Source: an uncultured Gemmatimonadota bacterium
Lineage (GTDB): Bacteria > Gemmatimonadota > Gemmatimonadetes > Gemmatimonadales > Gemmatimonadaceae
Assembly (NCBI GenBank): GCA_946887155.1
Contig: CAMPKM010000173.1
Coordinates: forward strand, 1 to 6,620
Length of the DNA: 6,620 nt
Direction of reading: 5' to 3'
Each line of letters starts with the position of its first letter. Within the stretch, counting starts at the first letter, position 1. Below the pieces are notes generated by a model, which was not told where the DNA came from, ran no database searches, and worked only from the letters and a program-made list of their open reading frames with translations. The translations under genes were made by a program, and so were the position numbers. Below, piece by piece: positions 5,112 to 6,620 of this stretch.

Positions 5112-6620
5112 TTGATCCTTCCGGTGGTTCCTCAGCAGCGGGCGAAAAGCCTCGGTGTCGGTGTCGCGGCGGCGGTGGTTGCGCTCGCTGCTGCGGCGCT
5201 TTTGCCTGTCGGCGTCACCGCTAACTGGTTGAACCCGGCGCACGGTGCTCGGCCCGTCGACGTCACCGCCGGCGTCTGGATCTTCAAGGCCGCCGTGGCG
5301 GTGGTTGCCCTGCTCGCGCTGGCGCTACGACGGATTCCCGCGCCTGTCGACGGAGTTACCGACCACCCCGACCGCGACCCGCGTACACTGGCGCTGCTGG
5401 CTGGCGTCATCGTGCTGGCGCTGGCGCTTCGCCTCTACGGCGTTGGGACCGAGCTGTGGCTGGACGAGATCCTCATGCGGACGCGTTACATCCCGCTCGA
5501 TCTGCCGCAGTTGATCAGCACGTACGACAGCCAGAATCACCAGCCGTTTTACACCATACTGGCGCGCCTCTCCTACCTGTCGTCAGGCGGCACCGACTGG
5601 TCGTTGCGCATCCCGGCCGTGCTGTTCGGCGTCGCAGGGGTGGCCTCTATCTGGTTCTTTGCGCGGCGGGTGACATCCGGCGCCGAGGCGATCCTGGCGG
5701 CGCTGCTGCTGGCCGTTTCGTACCATCACGTCTGGTTCTCGCAGAACGCCCGCGGCTACACGACGATGATGTTCCTGGCCGTCGTATCCAGCGGACTGTT
5801 CATCCGATTGTGTGAGGGGCGAGGTGATTCGCGCCGGCTGGCTTGGACATACGGCGTTGTGATGGCGCTGGCAACGTACACCCACCTGACGGCGGCATTC
5901 ATTGCTGCCGGGCATGCCCTGGCCATGCTGCTCACGACCTCGTGGTCAACAGGAAATCGGCGCCGCGCCGTCTGGCCGACGATCGCGCTGGTGCTCAGTG
6001 CGACCATGACCGTGGCCCTGTACGCGTTGATGTTGCCGCAGGTCGTCAGGCAGATCACCCAGCCGACGATGGACGGAGTCGAAGTAGCGTGGACTGGGAT
6101 TGGCTGGATGACGCGTGAGGTAATTCGTGTGCTGTCGAGCGGCGTTCCCGGCGGGATTTTCTCGGTTGCGGCGGCCCTGGTCGTACTCGGCGTGGGCGTT
6201 GTGAGCTACTGGCGGAGATCGCGACTGGCGACGCTGGTCATGTTCCTCCCCGTTGCGCTCACACTGGCAGCCGTAGTGGCCAGTGGCCACAATCTCTGGC
6301 CCCGTTACTTCTTCTTCGCGAGCGGTTTCCTGGTCCTGGCCGCGTTGCGCGGCGGCTTCGCGTTGGTCTCGGCCGTGGTACGATGGCATCCGGAGCGAGT
6401 CGCGATTGCCGGAGCTTCGGCGGTGGCGCTCGTCAGCCTGACGACGGTCCCGGCGGCGTGGCAGCCAAAACAGCAGTTCCGCGCCGCGTACGAGTTCATC
6501 GAGCAGGAACGGCGGCCTGACGATCTCGTGGTAGCACTGGACGCGGCAGCAGAGATTTACGAGTTGCGCGGGTGGGCACCCCAATGGCGCCTGACGATTC
6601 CGGTCCCGATCGACCTGGAG
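5112..6620 (+). CDS. Multi-pass membrane glycosyltransferase, GT39/PMT_2-like, 3' end cut by window edge
   Basis: 503 residues are visible, counted from TTG 5112, and the frame is open to the edge. This class transfers a sugar from a polyprenyl-phosphate donor on the outer side of the inner membrane. The key evidence is ELWLDE (114-119), matching the acidic Asp-Glu of the first periplasmic loop in GT39/ArnT-like enzymes. It is followed by NHQPFYTILARLSYL, SLRIPAVLFGVAGV and a YHHVWFSQNARGY segment typical of the family. Many hydrophobic spans follow (ALALLLAV-like, TIALVLSATMTVALYALML, AALVVLGVGVVSYW, FLVLAAL), and a soluble-looking region begins near the edge. Two additional spans (about 13-37 and 52-72) precede the usual first helix. 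The start is uncertain: the frame opens after a stop at 5046, has no ATG, and offers only TTG 5112 or GTG 5124, neither with a ribosome site. The acceptor is unknown; a surface-glycan role is inferred from neighbours. Confidence 0.85.
   Translation, partial: MILPVVPQQRAKSLGVGVAAAVVALAAAALLPVGVTANWLNPAHGARPVDVTAGVWIFKAAVAVVALLALALRRIPAPVDGVTDHPDRDPRTLALLAGVIVLALALRLYGVGTELWLDEILMRTRYIPLDLPQLISTYDSQNHQPFYTILARLSYLSSGGTDWSLRIPAVLFGVAGVASIWFFARRVTSGAEAILAALLLAVSYHHVWFSQNARGYTTMMFLAVVSSGLFIRLCEGRGDSRRLAWTYGVVMALATYTHLTAAFIAAGHALAMLLTTSWSTGNRRRAVWPTIALVLSATMTVALYALMLPQVVRQITQPTMDGVEVAWTGIGWMTREVIRVLSSGVPGGIFSVAAALVVLGVGVVSYWRRSRLATLVMFLPVALTLAAVVASGHNLWPRYFFFASGFLVLAALRGGFALVSAVVRWHPERVAIAGASAVALVSLTTVPAAWQPKQQFRAAYEFIEQERRPDDLVVALDAAAEIYELRGWAPQWRLTIPVPIDLE

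Noticed and set aside
5089..5117. TTGACA at 5089-5094 followed 17 bases later by TTGATC, as a sigma-70 promoter
   Set aside because: The -35 box is perfect, but the -10 hexamer matches only two of six positions and would overlap the proposed start codon, leaving no leader.
4788..5243. Minus-strand open frame of 151 codons through the divergent spacer
   Set aside because: It is a low-complexity basic translation with poor codon use. It overlaps the start of the membrane glycosyltransferase and has no recognisable family.
5946..6584. Minus-strand open frame of 212 codons
   Set aside because: It is antisense to the membrane glycosyltransferase, whose hydrophobic spans and family motifs run through the whole region.

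Overview
The window comes from a high-GC bacterial chromosome: coding stretches have mostly G/C third codon positions, and one sampled 60-base stretch of gene is about 72% GC. The taxon cannot be fixed from this alone. The fusion of DAHP synthase with a C-terminal chorismate mutase, together with the style of the other proteins, would suit Acidobacteriota or a neighbouring phylum, but that is a low-confidence inference. I see no rRNA, tRNA, CRISPR array, insertion sequence or phage gene.

Layout from left to right. Positions 1-962 (minus) hold the first 320 residues of a bifunctional DAHP synthase / chorismate mutase, a shikimate-pathway enzyme cut by the left edge. A 95-base divergent spacer with a 13-base inverted repeat separates it from a plus-strand CmoA-like SAM-dependent enzyme (1058-1768). 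Eight bases later the stop of a minus-strand class I methyltransferase is met (1777-2544). That gene follows a large FAD-dependent oxidoreductase (2549-4054, minus) with a 4-base gap, so the two are almost certainly co-translated. After a 180-base spacer comes a small minus-strand protein (4235-4753) that resembles only the nucleotide-sugar-binding half of a family 2 glycosyltransferase. A 358-base spacer, whose middle is about 50% GC and contains several palindromes, then leads to a plus-strand multi-pass membrane glycosyltransferase of the GT39/PMT type (5112 to beyond the right edge).

From the oxidoreductase to the right edge the genes look like part of a surface-glycan or exopolysaccharide locus: a UDP-galactopyranose-mutase-like flavoprotein, a methyltransferase, a GT-A-like protein and a polyprenyl-sugar-dependent membrane transferase. 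The product is unknown. The DAHP synthase fusion is probably a housekeeping neighbour.

The most interesting points are: (1) the CmoA-like protein has Thr where the carboxy-SAM-binding Arg199 of E. coli CmoA should be; (2) the mini GT2-like protein lacks the acceptor half; (3) the membrane transferase has no ATG start and an in-frame ATG lies upstream of a stop; and (4) there are palindromes in the two divergent spacers. Alignments to families were made from memory and not computed.
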